Notes under the pieces: model-generated
What the model saw: the letters and a program-made list of their open reading frames with translations, nothing else
What the model was told of the DNA's origin: nothing
Database searches by the model: none
Origin: Bacteroidales bacterium
GTDB lineage: Bacteria > Bacteroidota > Bacteroidia > Bacteroidales > DTGW01
NCBI GenBank assembly: GCA_026416115.1
Contig: JAOAFU010000034.1
Location: 1 to 49,018, forward strand
Direction: 5' to 3'
DNA: 49,018 bases
Translations under genes and position numbers: made by a program
Shown here: in pieces, positions 21,210-31,900 of the stretch
Position numbering within the stretch: the stretch's first letter is position 1
How the letters are laid out: each line of letters opens with the position of its first letter

Positions 21210-23573
21210 TTACCTCAAGAGTCTTATATAATAAATGCCTCCAGCCAATGAACCATTTTCAGGGACAAATTTGACTGTGTAGGTTCCCTTTGCCGATTCG
21301 CGTATTACCTTAGGAATTTCTATTTCCTGGTCAAAAAAACGATCACCTTTATCACCCTTTAGACAAATGGTAGCAATTTTGATATCGTTCATCCAAACAT
21401 CAAAAGTACGGTTATTATCGAGTCCGAAGAATGTAAGAGAAAGATATTTTGCTTCATTTTTTGGATCGGCAAGTTCGTACGAGAACCAACCAAAGGCATG
21501 ACGCCAGAAACGATTTTGATTTATACCCCACTCAGTATTTTCGCCTTTAAAATTATGACCTACCTCCGATTGCTGCTCTCCGGGTGCCACTTCGTCGATT
21601 GTTCTCTGTTGAAGGGCAAGCCGTTCATTTTCTCTTGTTCGCAATGTTTTTTGTTTTAATTCGAGTTGTTGTTGATTAAGAACAGGAAAGTAGAGGGTAT
21701 AACGTGTAGCTTGTAACTCGTAAAATGGACGCAATTGAACATAAGTCGGTTCATTTTTACTTGTGAGGACGGGCATGGAAAAAATCAGTTTTTGTGCATC
21801 TAATATTTTTATGCTGTTTATCCAGTTTTTATCGTTGGCCAATATGTAAGGCTGTTCGTCGATTGGATACAAGGGACCGTTGGCAACATGAGCCATTCGT
21901 GAATCATCAGCCCAAAGTCCTAGTTGATTAGCCGTATCGCAGGCAGCTGCCAGTACAATGGGACCATACAGAACCGATGCCCAATGAGAACTGTCGGGTA
22001 AATATTCGACCGATAGGGTTTGAGGTAACGAAACGGTAACTATGTCGTTGTTTTTCCATTGTCGACTAATCTCGATATAACCGTTTACCGAGGCTAACCG
22101 AATGGATTTTTCTTTGTTAACCTGAATCTCGAGACTTTCCGATTTTATCCAGGCTGGTTTTCGAATACGAAGGGTTACTTTAATAGATTTTGGAGTAATA
22201 ATTCGCAGTTTGGTTAACGATTCGTTCGGAAAATTGGTTTGCTGAATGACTTCGATTTGCTTTTCTTTCCAATATAAACGCGACGCAATAAACAAATTTA
22301 CCCAAAGTGTATCAGTGGTATGAGCATAAATTAGTTCGCCGTATTTTGCATGATTTTCCATACCGGTTCCCACACAACACCAAAATGAATTTTCGACAGT
22401 AGAATATACCCTATAATGACAGGGATGTATGGGAGTAAAATAGACAAATCCCCCTTTGTCGCGGTTTATGGATGAAAGGATATGGTTAAAAAGGGTTCGT
22501 TCGTAATAGTCGATATATTTTTCTTTTCTAGTCGAAAGAAATAACAATTTGGTAAGTTTAAGCATGTTATAGCTGTTGCAGGTTTCGGGTCCTTGGTTCG
22601 ATTCTATCATAGAACTAAAGTCGGTTGGGGGATTAAAATGCTCACGGACGCCGTGGCCACCAAAAGACACAGAATATTTTTCTACTACTAAATCCCAAAA
22701 AAATTGAGCTGCACGATCCCACTCGGGATTTTGAGTAGCATCGGCTACACATTTAAAGCCAATGACTTTTGGTATTTGAGTATTGGCATGCAGGCCACTT
22801 AACATATCTTTTCCTTCGATCAGAGGTTGTAAAATCGCGCGATGCGAAAATCGTTGAGCCAGATTGATGTATTTTTTGTTACCCGAAATTTGTCCAACCT
22901 GAGTAAATACTTCGTTGAGACCACCGTGTTCGGTTGCGAGTATTTGCTGTATTTGTTCGTCGCTAAGGGGTTGTGTAAGGTTGTAAAACCAGTCGGTAAG
23001 TTTAATCAAAATATCAAGAGCTCTTGGCTGATGAGCATAAAGGTAGGCATCGCGAAGGCCGGCAAAAGTTTTATGCAGATTGTATAAGGGTACCCATCTA
23101 TTACCCAAAGAAAAACTTGCTGCTTGAATTTTTCCATTGCGAATATCGTTCCAAAGACTCTTTCCGTCGGGTATGCCCCCCACATACCCATCGCCGTTTT
23201 TTTGTTGACAGCTGTCGAGCCACGAGAGCATGTACTTGATTCGTTCGAGCAAAAGTTTCTCCTTAGTTATTGCATACATCATCGAGATAGCCGAAAGATA
23301 ATGACCTGCAGTGTGGCCGTCGAGACCCATGCTCTCCCAGTTAGGATAATTTGGTTTGAGTGGTTTTATTTCCGACTCTTTAAGAAAAGGGGCAAGCAAT
23401 CGATCGGGATCTAATGCCAAAAGATACTTTAGATCTGCTTGTTCGGCCTGATAAATAGCGGATCCTGGTAGTAAGTTTACATTTTCAAGTTCAAAGTCTT
23501 TCAGAGAATTACCTTCAAGCTTTATAAGTATCCCGAATAACAGTACAAAAATAGGAAGTGAACTTTTACTCAT
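21210..23573 (-). CDS. glycoside hydrolase family 127 / DUF1680 (beta-L-arabinofuranosidase-like) protein
   Basis: 787 aa; signal peptide; NYPNWESMGLDGHTAGHYLSAISMMYA, YNLHKTFAGLRDAYLYA, ESNQGPETCNSYNMLKLTKLLF, FWCCVGTGMENHAKYGELIYA. Confidence 0.9.
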   Translation of the reverse strand: MSKSSLPIFVLLFGILIKLEGNSLKDFELENVNLLPGSAIYQAEQADLKYLLALDPDRLLAPFLKESEIKPLKPNYPNWESMGLDGHTAGHYLSAISMMYAITKEKLLLERIKYMLSWLDSCQQKNGDGYVGGIPDGKSLWNDIRNGKIQAASFSLGNRWVPLYNLHKTFAGLRDAYLYAHQPRALDILIKLTDWFYNLTQPLSDEQIQQILATEHGGLNEVFTQVGQISGNKKYINLAQRFSHRAILQPLIEGKDMLSGLHANTQIPKVIGFKCVADATQNPEWDRAAQFFWDLVVEKYSVSFGGHGVREHFNPPTDFSSMIESNQGPETCNSYNMLKLTKLLFLSTRKEKYIDYYERTLFNHILSSINRDKGGFVYFTPIHPCHYRVYSTVENSFWCCVGTGMENHAKYGELIYAHTTDTLWVNLFIASRLYWKEKQIEVIQQTNFPNESLTKLRIITPKSIKVTLRIRKPAWIKSESLEIQVNKEKSIRLASVNGYIEISRQWKNNDIVTVSLPQTLSVEYLPDSSHWASVLYGPIVLAAACDTANQLGLWADDSRMAHVANGPLYPIDEQPYILANDKNWINSIKILDAQKLIFSMPVLTSKNEPTYVQLRPFYELQATRYTLYFPVLNQQQLELKQKTLRTRENERLALQQRTIDEVAPGEQQSEVGHNFKGENTEWGINQNRFWRHAFGWFSYELADPKNEAKYLSLTFFGLDNNRTFDVWMNDIKIATICLKGDKGDRFFDQEIEIPKVIRESAKGTYTVKFVPENGSLAGGIYYIRLLR

Positions 23574-23596
23574 TTGAATTATAATTTTTAACAGAC

Positions 23597-23645
23597 AAAA
23601 TTTACTTTAAAGCTAACACTTGATCATCAGAACAAAGTAAATTTT
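23597..23645. repeat. 12-bp perfect inverted repeat, 25-bp spacer, in the leader of the GH127 gene
   Basis: AAAATTTACTTT (23597-23608) and AAAGTAAATTTT (23634-23645), 24-72 bp upstream of the GH127 start codon. Confidence 0.75.
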
Positions 23646-23698
23646 TTTTTGAGCAACAGAGGTGGACAAAAAGAGAATTTTGCAGGAGGGATGTTGAG

Positions 23699-23730
23699 AA
23701 AAAAAAGCCCGACTCTGATAAGGTCGGGTT
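23699..23730 (-). terminator. Rho-independent terminator downstream of lspA
   Basis: Stem GCCCGAC / GTCGGGT; minus-strand reading gives AACCCGACCTTATCAGAGTCGGGCTTTTTT. Confidence 0.8.
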
Positions 23731-23864
23731 GAAATGGATGAAAGATTTTTTGTTTTATTGCTAGTTAATTTTTACAAAATTCTTTAGATAGATCATTTAA
23801 TGCTAATGATTTGAGATTCCTTTTCAGAAGACGAATATCTCTTAATAAAAGCAGATGAGGTTTT

Positions 23865-24470
23865 TTACTTCGGAAAAAACTTTTTCTGGAAGATAAGAAG
23901 AAAAATAACTCCTATTGTTATAGCCGAGTCGGCAATATTGAAGACAGGACGAAAAAAGACAAACTCCTGTCCTCCCCAAAAGGGTATCCAGGTGGGTAAT
24001 GTAGTTTGGATAATAGGAAAATAGAACATATCGACCACCTTGCCGTGCAAAAAGCCTGCATAGCCACCTTCGGGAGGAAACATACGGGCAACCTGGTAAT
24101 AACTTTCGTTAAATATCATGCCATAAAAAGCGCTGTCGATCATATTTCCTATAGCACCTGCCAGAATTAGCGATATGCAGATAATGAGTCCTACATGCGC
24201 ATTCTTTTTTATCAGGGTATAAAGATAATATCCAATTGCACCGATGGCCAGCAAACGAAAGATGCTAAGAAAAAGTTTTGCATAGTCACCGTCGCCCAGC
24301 TCAATGCCAAACGCCATTCCTCTATTCTCTGTAAAATGGATTATAAACCAGTCGGTAATTTTAAATTCTTGCCCCAGAAACATGTGCGTTTTGACCCAAA
24401 TCTTAAGCAATTGGTCGATTAATAATACGACGATAATGATTAGCCAGGCAAGTTGACCTTTACGTTTCAT
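23865..24470 (-). CDS. lspA: lipoprotein signal peptidase (signal peptidase II)
   Basis: 201 aa, multiple TM segments; FTENRGMAFGIELG, ILAGAIGNMIDSAFYG, GKVVDMFYFPI, RPVFNIADSAITIGV. Confidence 0.95.
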   Translation of the reverse strand: MKRKGQLAWLIIIVVLLIDQLLKIWVKTHMFLGQEFKITDWFIIHFTENRGMAFGIELGDGDYAKLFLSIFRLLAIGAIGYYLYTLIKKNAHVGLIICISLILAGAIGNMIDSAFYGMIFNESYYQVARMFPPEGGYAGFLHGKVVDMFYFPIIQTTLPTWIPFWGGQEFVFFRPVFNIADSAITIGVIFLLIFQKKFFPK

Positions 24471-24557
24471 GCAAAAAGTTTTAACCTATTAAACAAAAAT
24501 ATAGCATAGCCCATCATCACAATAATTTGTGGCGATGGGTTATGCGTTAGAAATACA

Positions 24558-24938
24558 TTATTTTGCTCCACCTTGTTTGGCTTCAATGCTTAGGGTTGCA
24601 TGAGGAACAGCCATCAGACGCTCTTTGGGAATAAGTTTTCCTGTTTCGCGACAAATTCCGTAAGTTTTATTTTCGATACGCACTAACGCTGCCTGCAGAT
24701 GCTGGATAAATTTCAGCTGACGCTGAGCCAAACGACCAGCTTCCTCTTTCGATAGAGTAGCAGCCCCTTCTTCCAATACCTTAAAAGTTGGCGAGGTATC
24801 TTGGGTATCGTTACTCCCCGATTGGGTAATCGCACTCTTTAAGAGTTCGTAATCTTTCATAGCCTGATCAAGCTTCTCGAGAATGATTTTCTTGAATTCC
24901 TCAAGCTCCTCGTCCGAATATCTTGTTTTTTCTGCCAT
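24558..24938 (-). CDS. TraR/DksA-family transcriptional regulator (zinc-cysteine-poor)
   Basis: 126 aa coiled-coil then NKTYGICRETGKLIPKERLMAVPHATLSIEAKQ; located between lspA and ileS. Confidence 0.9.
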   Translation of the reverse strand: MAEKTRYSDEELEEFKKIILEKLDQAMKDYELLKSAITQSGSNDTQDTSPTFKVLEEGAATLSKEEAGRLAQRQLKFIQHLQAALVRIENKTYGICRETGKLIPKERLMAVPHATLSIEAKQGGAK

Positions 24939-24969
24939 ATGGTTTAGGTTTTTATGTTAGGTTCTCTGT

Positions 24970-27900
24970 TTAATTAGCTTTTATACGTTCAACCCTCACG
25001 AATGTTTGTATTTCATCGTCGAGCTCGATTAATTTTTTGTTATCGTGATGAATATCGTCTACTATCTTTAATTCTGCAGCTAAAGTTTGTGAAGAAATGT
25101 ATTGCCTGTGATTCTCAACGGCTTCGTTTATAGCATCGTGTTTTACAATTTCAATTTTAATCTTATCTGTAACATCGAAGTCGCTTTCTTTTCTGATGTT
25201 TTGAATTCTATTGATTAGTTCTCGTGCAATGCCCTCCTGTCTTAATTCTTCAGTAATCTTAATATCAAGAGCAACCGTAACTTTATCTTCTGTTGCTACC
25301 AACCAGCCGGGAATATCTTCCGATGTTATTTCAACGTCTTCGAGGGTAAGGGGTATTGTTTGTCCTTCAACTACGATACTACCTTCACCTCTCTCCTCGA
25401 ACTTATATATATCGTCTTGAGTAAATGCGGTTATAGCAGTCGTGATACCCTTCATTAGCTTGCCATAACGAGGGCCAAGAGTTTTAAAGTTTGGTTTAAT
25501 TTTCTTTATAAGTACCCCTTTGGTATCTTTTATAAATTCGATATCCTTCACATTTACTTCGGTAAGGATAAGGTTTTTGACAGCCTTGATCTGTTCAATC
25601 ATTTTGGGGTCGGTAGCCGGTATAAGAATTTTGTGGAGTGGCTGTCGTACTTTAATATTCACTTTTCTACGCAAGCTAAGCACCATCGAAGAAATCTGCT
25701 GGGCTAGCTCCATTTTTTGTTCCAGGTCTTTATCGATAAATTCTTTCTGAGCCTTTGGAAAATCGGCCAAATGAACCGAGAAATGATTTTCGCGTTTAGT
25801 ACAGTTATTTAGGTCGGAATAAATTTTTTCGGAATAAAACGGCGCAATGGGTGCGGCAAGCTTAGCAACTGTTATCAGGCAAGTATAAAGGGTTTGGTAA
25901 GCGGCTATTTTATCGTTTGAATAAGCGCTACCCCAAAAACGTTTACGATTGAGACGTACATACCAATTACTTAGGTTCTCGGTAACAAAGTGTGCAATAG
26001 CACGGCCTGCTTTTGTCAGGTCGTAATTTTCGTAATGTTCATCGACCTCGGCAATAAGCGAATTGAGCAATGAAATAATCCATCGATCAATTTCGGGGCG
26101 CTGCTGCAGGGGTATTTCTTCTTCCTGGTAGGTAAAGCCATCGATATTGGCATAAAGGGCGAAGAAAGCATATGTATTGTAAAGCGTACCGAAAAATTTA
26201 CGCATTACCTCATCTACCCCATCGATATCGAATTTAAGATTATCCCATGGGTTTGCGTTGGTTATCATGTACCATCGAAGAGGGTCTGATCCGTACTTCT
26301 CAATTACATCGGACGGTTCAATTGCATTACCGAGCCTTTTCGACATTTTGTTGCCGTTTTTATCAAGAACCAACCCATTGGATATTACATTTTTAAAGGC
26401 AACCGATTCGAAAAGCATAGTGGCAATAGCATGTAAGGTGAAGAACCAACCACGGGTTTGATCAACCCCCTCGGCAATAAAATCGGCTGGAAACTCGCCT
26501 TTCAGATCATGCTCAAATGGGTAGTGCCACTGGGCATAAGGCATAGCTCCACTATCGAACCACACATCGATGAGATCAGGCTCACGATACATGGGTTTAC
26601 CCGATGGGGATACCAGAATGATTTCGTCGACAAAGGGTTTATGCAGATCTATCTTGCTGTAATTTTCGTTCGAAAAATCGTGGGGATCAAAATCTTCGAG
26701 AGGGTTTTTAGGCATAAAACCTGCTTCGACTGCTTTTTGGGCTTCGGCCTTAAGTTCAGCCAACGAACCAATACATTTTTCTTCCTTTCCATCGGTTGTA
26801 CGCCAAATGGGTAGGGGAGTACCCCAGTATCGCGAACGAGAAAGATTCCAATCCTGTAAATTTTCGAGCCATTTGCCAAAGCGTCCGCTCCCAGTCGATT
26901 CGGGTTTCCAATTGATGGTTTGATTGAGTTCGATCATTTTCTCGCGGTATGCGGTAGTCTTTATAAACCACGAATCGAGCGGATAATATAATACAGGTTT
27001 GTCGGTACGCCAGCAATGAGGGTAGCTGTGAATATATTTCTCAATCTTAAAAGCTTTATTTTCAGCTTTAAGCTTTGTTGCAATGTAAACGTCAACTGTT
27101 TCGTCTTCCTCGGTAAGGTTGGGATCGTACTCGTTTTTAACGAAACGACCGCTTAGATCGCCACAGCCATCAATAAATTTACCTTGCTTGTCGACGAGGG
27201 TAAGCGAACCTAATCCGTACTGGCGGGCTACACGGTAATCGTCGGCACCGAAGCTGGGTGCAATATGCACAATTCCAGTCCCGTCTTCGGTAGTTACAAA
27301 ATCGCCGCAAACTACTTTAAATGCATCGCCATTGGTTGGCTGTTGATAGGGTAAAAGTTGTTCGTAGCGTAAATGTTCGAACTGCTTACCTTTATATTCG
27401 GCAAGTATACGATAGGGAACCTGCTTATCGCCCTTCTGATAACTTTCCAATTCTAAATCTTTATTTTTTTCGGGGAAATAAACCGGTAATCGATCTTTAG
27501 CCAATATTACAGTAATGGGTATACCTGTATATGGATTGAATGTACGGACTTTAACGTATTCAATATCGGCACCAACAGCCAGTGCTGTATTTGATGGAAG
27601 TGTCCATGGTGTAGTGGTCCATGCTAAAAAGAAAACATCGGTATCGGTATCGGCAAAAAGAAACTCCGACTGCTGATTGCGAATAATCTTGAATTGGGCT
27701 ACCACTGTAGTATCTTTAACATCACGATAACATCCGGGTTGGTTGAGCTCGTGCGAACTTAGACCTGTTCCGGCAGCAGGCGAATAAGGCTGAATGCTAT
27801 AACCCTTATAAAGCAGCCCTTTTTCGTATAATTTTTTCAGTAAATACCACAACGACTCAATGTATTTGTTGTCGTAGGTAATATAGGGGTCGTTCATGTC

Positions 27901-28326
27901 GATCCAGTATCCGATTTGTTCGGTAAGTTCTTCCCATTCGCGGGTATATTTCATTACTTCTTTGCGACAAATCTGGTTGTATTCGGCAACACTAATCTTT
28001 TTACCTATATCTTCTTTTGTAATGTTAAGCATTTTTTCTACCCCAAGCTCAACAGGAAGACCATGGGTATCCCAACCGGCCTTACGTTTTACGTAAAACC
28101 CTTTCATAGTTTTATATCGGCACACTACATCCTTGATAGTGCGTGCCATCACATGATGTATACCGGGCATTCCGTTAGCCGAAGGGGGACCTTCGTAAAA
28201 TACAAAGGGTATACAGCCTTTACGCTGTTCCAGTGTTTTTTCAAAGGTGTTTTCTTCTTTCCACCGTTTTAGTATTTCTTTGTTAATTGCCGATAAATCA
28301 AAATCGCGATACTCTGCAAACTTCAT
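24970..28326 (-). CDS. ileS: isoleucyl-tRNA synthetase
   Basis: 1118 aa; FYEGPPSANGMPGIHHVMARTIKDVVCRYKTMKGF, KRKAGWDTHGLPVE, KMSKRLGNAIEPSDVIEKYG. Confidence 0.97.
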   Translation of the reverse strand: MKFAEYRDFDLSAINKEILKRWKEENTFEKTLEQRKGCIPFVFYEGPPSANGMPGIHHVMARTIKDVVCRYKTMKGFYVKRKAGWDTHGLPVELGVEKMLNITKEDIGKKISVAEYNQICRKEVMKYTREWEELTEQIGYWIDMNDPYITYDNKYIESLWYLLKKLYEKGLLYKGYSIQPYSPAAGTGLSSHELNQPGCYRDVKDTTVVAQFKIIRNQQSEFLFADTDTDVFFLAWTTTPWTLPSNTALAVGADIEYVKVRTFNPYTGIPITVILAKDRLPVYFPEKNKDLELESYQKGDKQVPYRILAEYKGKQFEHLRYEQLLPYQQPTNGDAFKVVCGDFVTTEDGTGIVHIAPSFGADDYRVARQYGLGSLTLVDKQGKFIDGCGDLSGRFVKNEYDPNLTEEDETVDVYIATKLKAENKAFKIEKYIHSYPHCWRTDKPVLYYPLDSWFIKTTAYREKMIELNQTINWKPESTGSGRFGKWLENLQDWNLSRSRYWGTPLPIWRTTDGKEEKCIGSLAELKAEAQKAVEAGFMPKNPLEDFDPHDFSNENYSKIDLHKPFVDEIILVSPSGKPMYREPDLIDVWFDSGAMPYAQWHYPFEHDLKGEFPADFIAEGVDQTRGWFFTLHAIATMLFESVAFKNVISNGLVLDKNGNKMSKRLGNAIEPSDVIEKYGSDPLRWYMITNANPWDNLKFDIDGVDEVMRKFFGTLYNTYAFFALYANIDGFTYQEEEIPLQQRPEIDRWIISLLNSLIAEVDEHYENYDLTKAGRAIAHFVTENLSNWYVRLNRKRFWGSAYSNDKIAAYQTLYTCLITVAKLAAPIAPFYSEKIYSDLNNCTKRENHFSVHLADFPKAQKEFIDKDLEQKMELAQQISSMVLSLRRKVNIKVRQPLHKILIPATDPKMIEQIKAVKNLILTEVNVKDIEFIKDTKGVLIKKIKPNFKTLGPRYGKLMKGITTAITAFTQDDIYKFEERGEGSIVVEGQTIPLTLEDVEITSEDIPGWLVATEDKVTVALDIKITEELRQEGIARELINRIQNIRKESDFDVTDKIKIEIVKHDAINEAVENHRQYISSQTLAAELKIVDDIHHDNKKLIELDDEIQTFVRVERIKAN

Positions 28327-28881
28327 TGCTATATTGATATAACTAACTCGTAAACAATATTTTATAAAAAGTCCCCTTTATGGGTTTTCCTAAAAAATCA
28401 TGCAAAGATAGACGCATGAAATAAAAAAAAAAAGATTTTTTGAAGTAAGCTACTTTATACTTTAAAAACCGTTGGTTTGTCGACGAAAAAAGAAAAAAAC
28501 CTTTTCAATCGAATTTGTGTTTTACAAAATATAACTATGCAAAAAGTCCAAAGAATTTTTCAAATATCGAAAATCTGTTTTTTTCCGCCATCAGAATGTC
28601 CTTTGTATTTTACTGCAATCTGCTAAAATATTCGTTAACTTCCTATAACTAGCGCTCAAAAAGCTTCAAAATGAAAGTACATAGTCATTAGAGTGACAAA
28701 TCAGAAAATTCTAAGTGGTTGTTATAGAGCAATAAAAAAAAATTATACTTAATATCTCATCTATATATTTCTTAAAAAAAATTTATTTAATAATCTGATT
28801 ATTAATAATTTAGATATTATCATTTTCTTGAATAAATCTATAAACATCAGTTCGATATGCTGAATCGGGTTTTTACCAACT

Positions 28882-28889
28882 TAATTTTG
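28882..28889 (+). promoter_or_regulatory. candidate Bacteroidota -7 element TAATTTTG upstream of the GH87-like gene
   Basis: Matches TAnnTTTG; 76 bp upstream of the ATG at 28966; no convincing -33 element. Confidence 0.35.
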
Positions 28890-28965
28890 AATATCGGAGT
28901 GGAAGTTCTTTTTTATCCATTCCCTATTAGCTAACTAAATTATTAACCTACTAAACAACCTTTTT

Positions 28966-31900
28966 ATGAAACTACTCAGCCACTTTTTATTTCTACGCCG
29001 TTATCTGAAGACGGCATTTTCAATGGGTTTTTTTATCATGATGTTCCAAGGATTTCTGCTTGGACAATCCGATGGAATACCTCGAGGAGCCCAATTACCT
29101 TACATTCGCTATGAGTCCGAAAATGGACAGTATGGTGGTGGAGCCTCATTACAGCAAGCACCAACCTTTGATCAAAATCTTATTGCTTCCGAGGCCTCGA
29201 ATCAAAAGTATGTTAGTTTACCATCCAATGGTTCGTATGTGCAATGGACAACAACTGCCATTGCGCGAGGTGTTACGCTTCGTTTTACCATGCCCGATGA
29301 CAATACGGGTAACGGACTCTCCGGCTCGCTAAGCTTTTATGTGGGAAGCACACGTGTAAAAGTCATTAACCTATCGTCGTACTGGGCCTATCAATATTTT
29401 CCTTCAGGTCAGTACGAACCAGTGCAAACCTATTCGGCAGGAGCCAAAACTTTTATGCGCTTCGACGAGGTGCATTTTCGGCTTGATAATCCTATTCCTG
29501 CTGGTAGCGTAGTGCGCATTGTAAAAGAGAATGGCGATAATATTACTTATGGGGTCGATTTTATTGAATTGGAAGATGTACCAGCAGCCTTACCGGCCCC
29601 TACCAATTCGCTTAGTGTAACATCCTATGGAGCTGTGCCCGACGATAATAACGACGACCTTGCTGCTTTTAATGCATGTCTTGCAGCAGCTGCTGCACAG
29701 GGTAAAAATGTATATATCCCTGCTGGGAGGTTTATCCTTAGCGACAAATGGATAGTAAATGTGAGCAACATGAAAATACAAGGTGCCGGGATATGGTACA
29801 CTGAGCTATATTTTTCGACCGACCGTCAGTTCTATGGGGGTATCATGGCACGTTCGACCAATGTCGAAATCTCGGATTTTTATATGAATACTGCCAACAA
29901 CGATCGTTTTAAATACGACGAAGCCAATGCCCGGGTACCTGGCGATCCTTATAAAATTTATAAAGGTTTTATGGGTACCTATGGTAGTAATTCCAAAATA
30001 CATGATGTTTGGATTGAGCATTTCGAATGTGGTATGTGGATTGGTGGATATGATCCTCCTTATCCTATCGATGTAACGGATGGACTCATAGTTTCGAGAG
30101 CACGTATTCGAAATAATTATGCCGATGGGGTAAACTTTTGCCAAGGTACCTCAAACTCGGTTGTTGAGTATAGTAGCATTAGGAATAGCGGCGACGATGG
30201 CCTGGCCATGTGGCCTAATAATTTCATGAATGCACCCCAGGAACGAAACAATATTTTCCGTTACTGTACTATTGAAAATAATTGGCGCGCTGGTGGTATT
30301 GCTATTTTTGGTGGTACAGGACATCAAATTTACCGCTGTATTATAAAAGACGGCGTTGCAGGTTCGGCTATTCGATTTACTAACGATTTTCCAGGATATA
30401 CTTTCGAACAAAATGCACCTAAAATTATCTGTACCGACAACTATATCGAGAATTGTGGTACGAGTTACGATCTTTGGAATCAGAAACGTGGGGCTATTGA
30501 GCTCTATACTCCAAACGGCATTTACGATGTAGAGTTTAACAATACCATCATCATCAATTCGCAACGCCACGCAATTCAATTGTATGGCAATATTCGCAAC
30601 ATGGTATTCAATAATACTACTATTGATGGTACCGGTATGGACGCTTTTGTCGATCAACCGACGCTCGACGACTGGGGTGGTTTTGGTATTTTAGCTCAAG
30701 CAAGCGGTAATGTCACTTTCAATAATGTTAGCTTCAATCGAATAGAATCGTACAAGGCAGGTACCGATCCCATTTGGGGAAATATTAAAAATCACAACAC
30801 TGCTTTTGTAATAGTCGTAAACAATACCAATGTTCCATTAACTGGTATCAGTCTTACCCCTACCTCTCTTTCGATAGCCGAAGGACAAACTTCACAGCTA
30901 ACAGTTACTTTTACACCTACGAATGCTACCAACAAGAATCTAACGTGGACATCATCTAATACCAGCGTAGCAACCGTGGTAAGTTCTGGTACTGGGTTAG
31001 CTACCGTAACTGCTATTCGTACGGGCACTGCCACCATTACTGTTACATCGGCCGACGGTAATTTTAGTCGTACTTGTCAGGTAACCGTTACACCAGCTGT
31101 AAACATTCAGGCTACCGACCCCGATGCTGCAGAGGGCGGTAATACCGGCACTTTTGTGATAAGCACTTCTTCAACCGCATCCAATATTACTGTTGGGTAC
31201 ACTATTAGCGGTACTGCATCGGCTTCAGACTATACTCCTACTCTATCGGGAAGTGTAACCTTGACACCGTCGGCCCCTAGTGCTACCATTATAATTACTC
31301 CAGTAGACGATAATGTTTTTGAAGGTAGTGAAACCCTTACTTTAACCTTAAGTCCAGGTACAGGTTATGCCCTGGGAGGCAATACATCGGCTACTATCAC
31401 TATTGCTGATAATGATAACCCGCCCTGCACTGCACCCATCATTGCTTATACTACTACAGCACCTGTTATCGACGGAAATATCGATAATATTTGGTCATCG
31501 GCACCTGCCTCCGCTATCAATAATGTGATTCTCGGAACTCGTTCGGCCGATTACTCGGCACAGTGGCGTGCTCTATCCGACAATAATAACCTGTATGTCT
31601 TGGTTGAAGTTAATGATGGTCAAAAATTCAACGACTCGGGCACAAGCTGGTGGGAAGATGATGTAGTTGAAATATTCTTAGACGGAGATAATAACAAGGG
31701 TACAACTTACGATGGTCTCAACGACTTTCAGTTAGGTTTCCGATACAACGATAATGTAGTTCAGGTTGGAGGAAATTCGGTTAACCGAACTACGGGAATT
31801 CAGTTCCGTACGGTTTCGACCTCTACAGGCTATATACTCGAAGCAAGTATTCCATGGGGAACAATTGGGGTAACACCTGCAATTGGCAAACGAATTGGTT

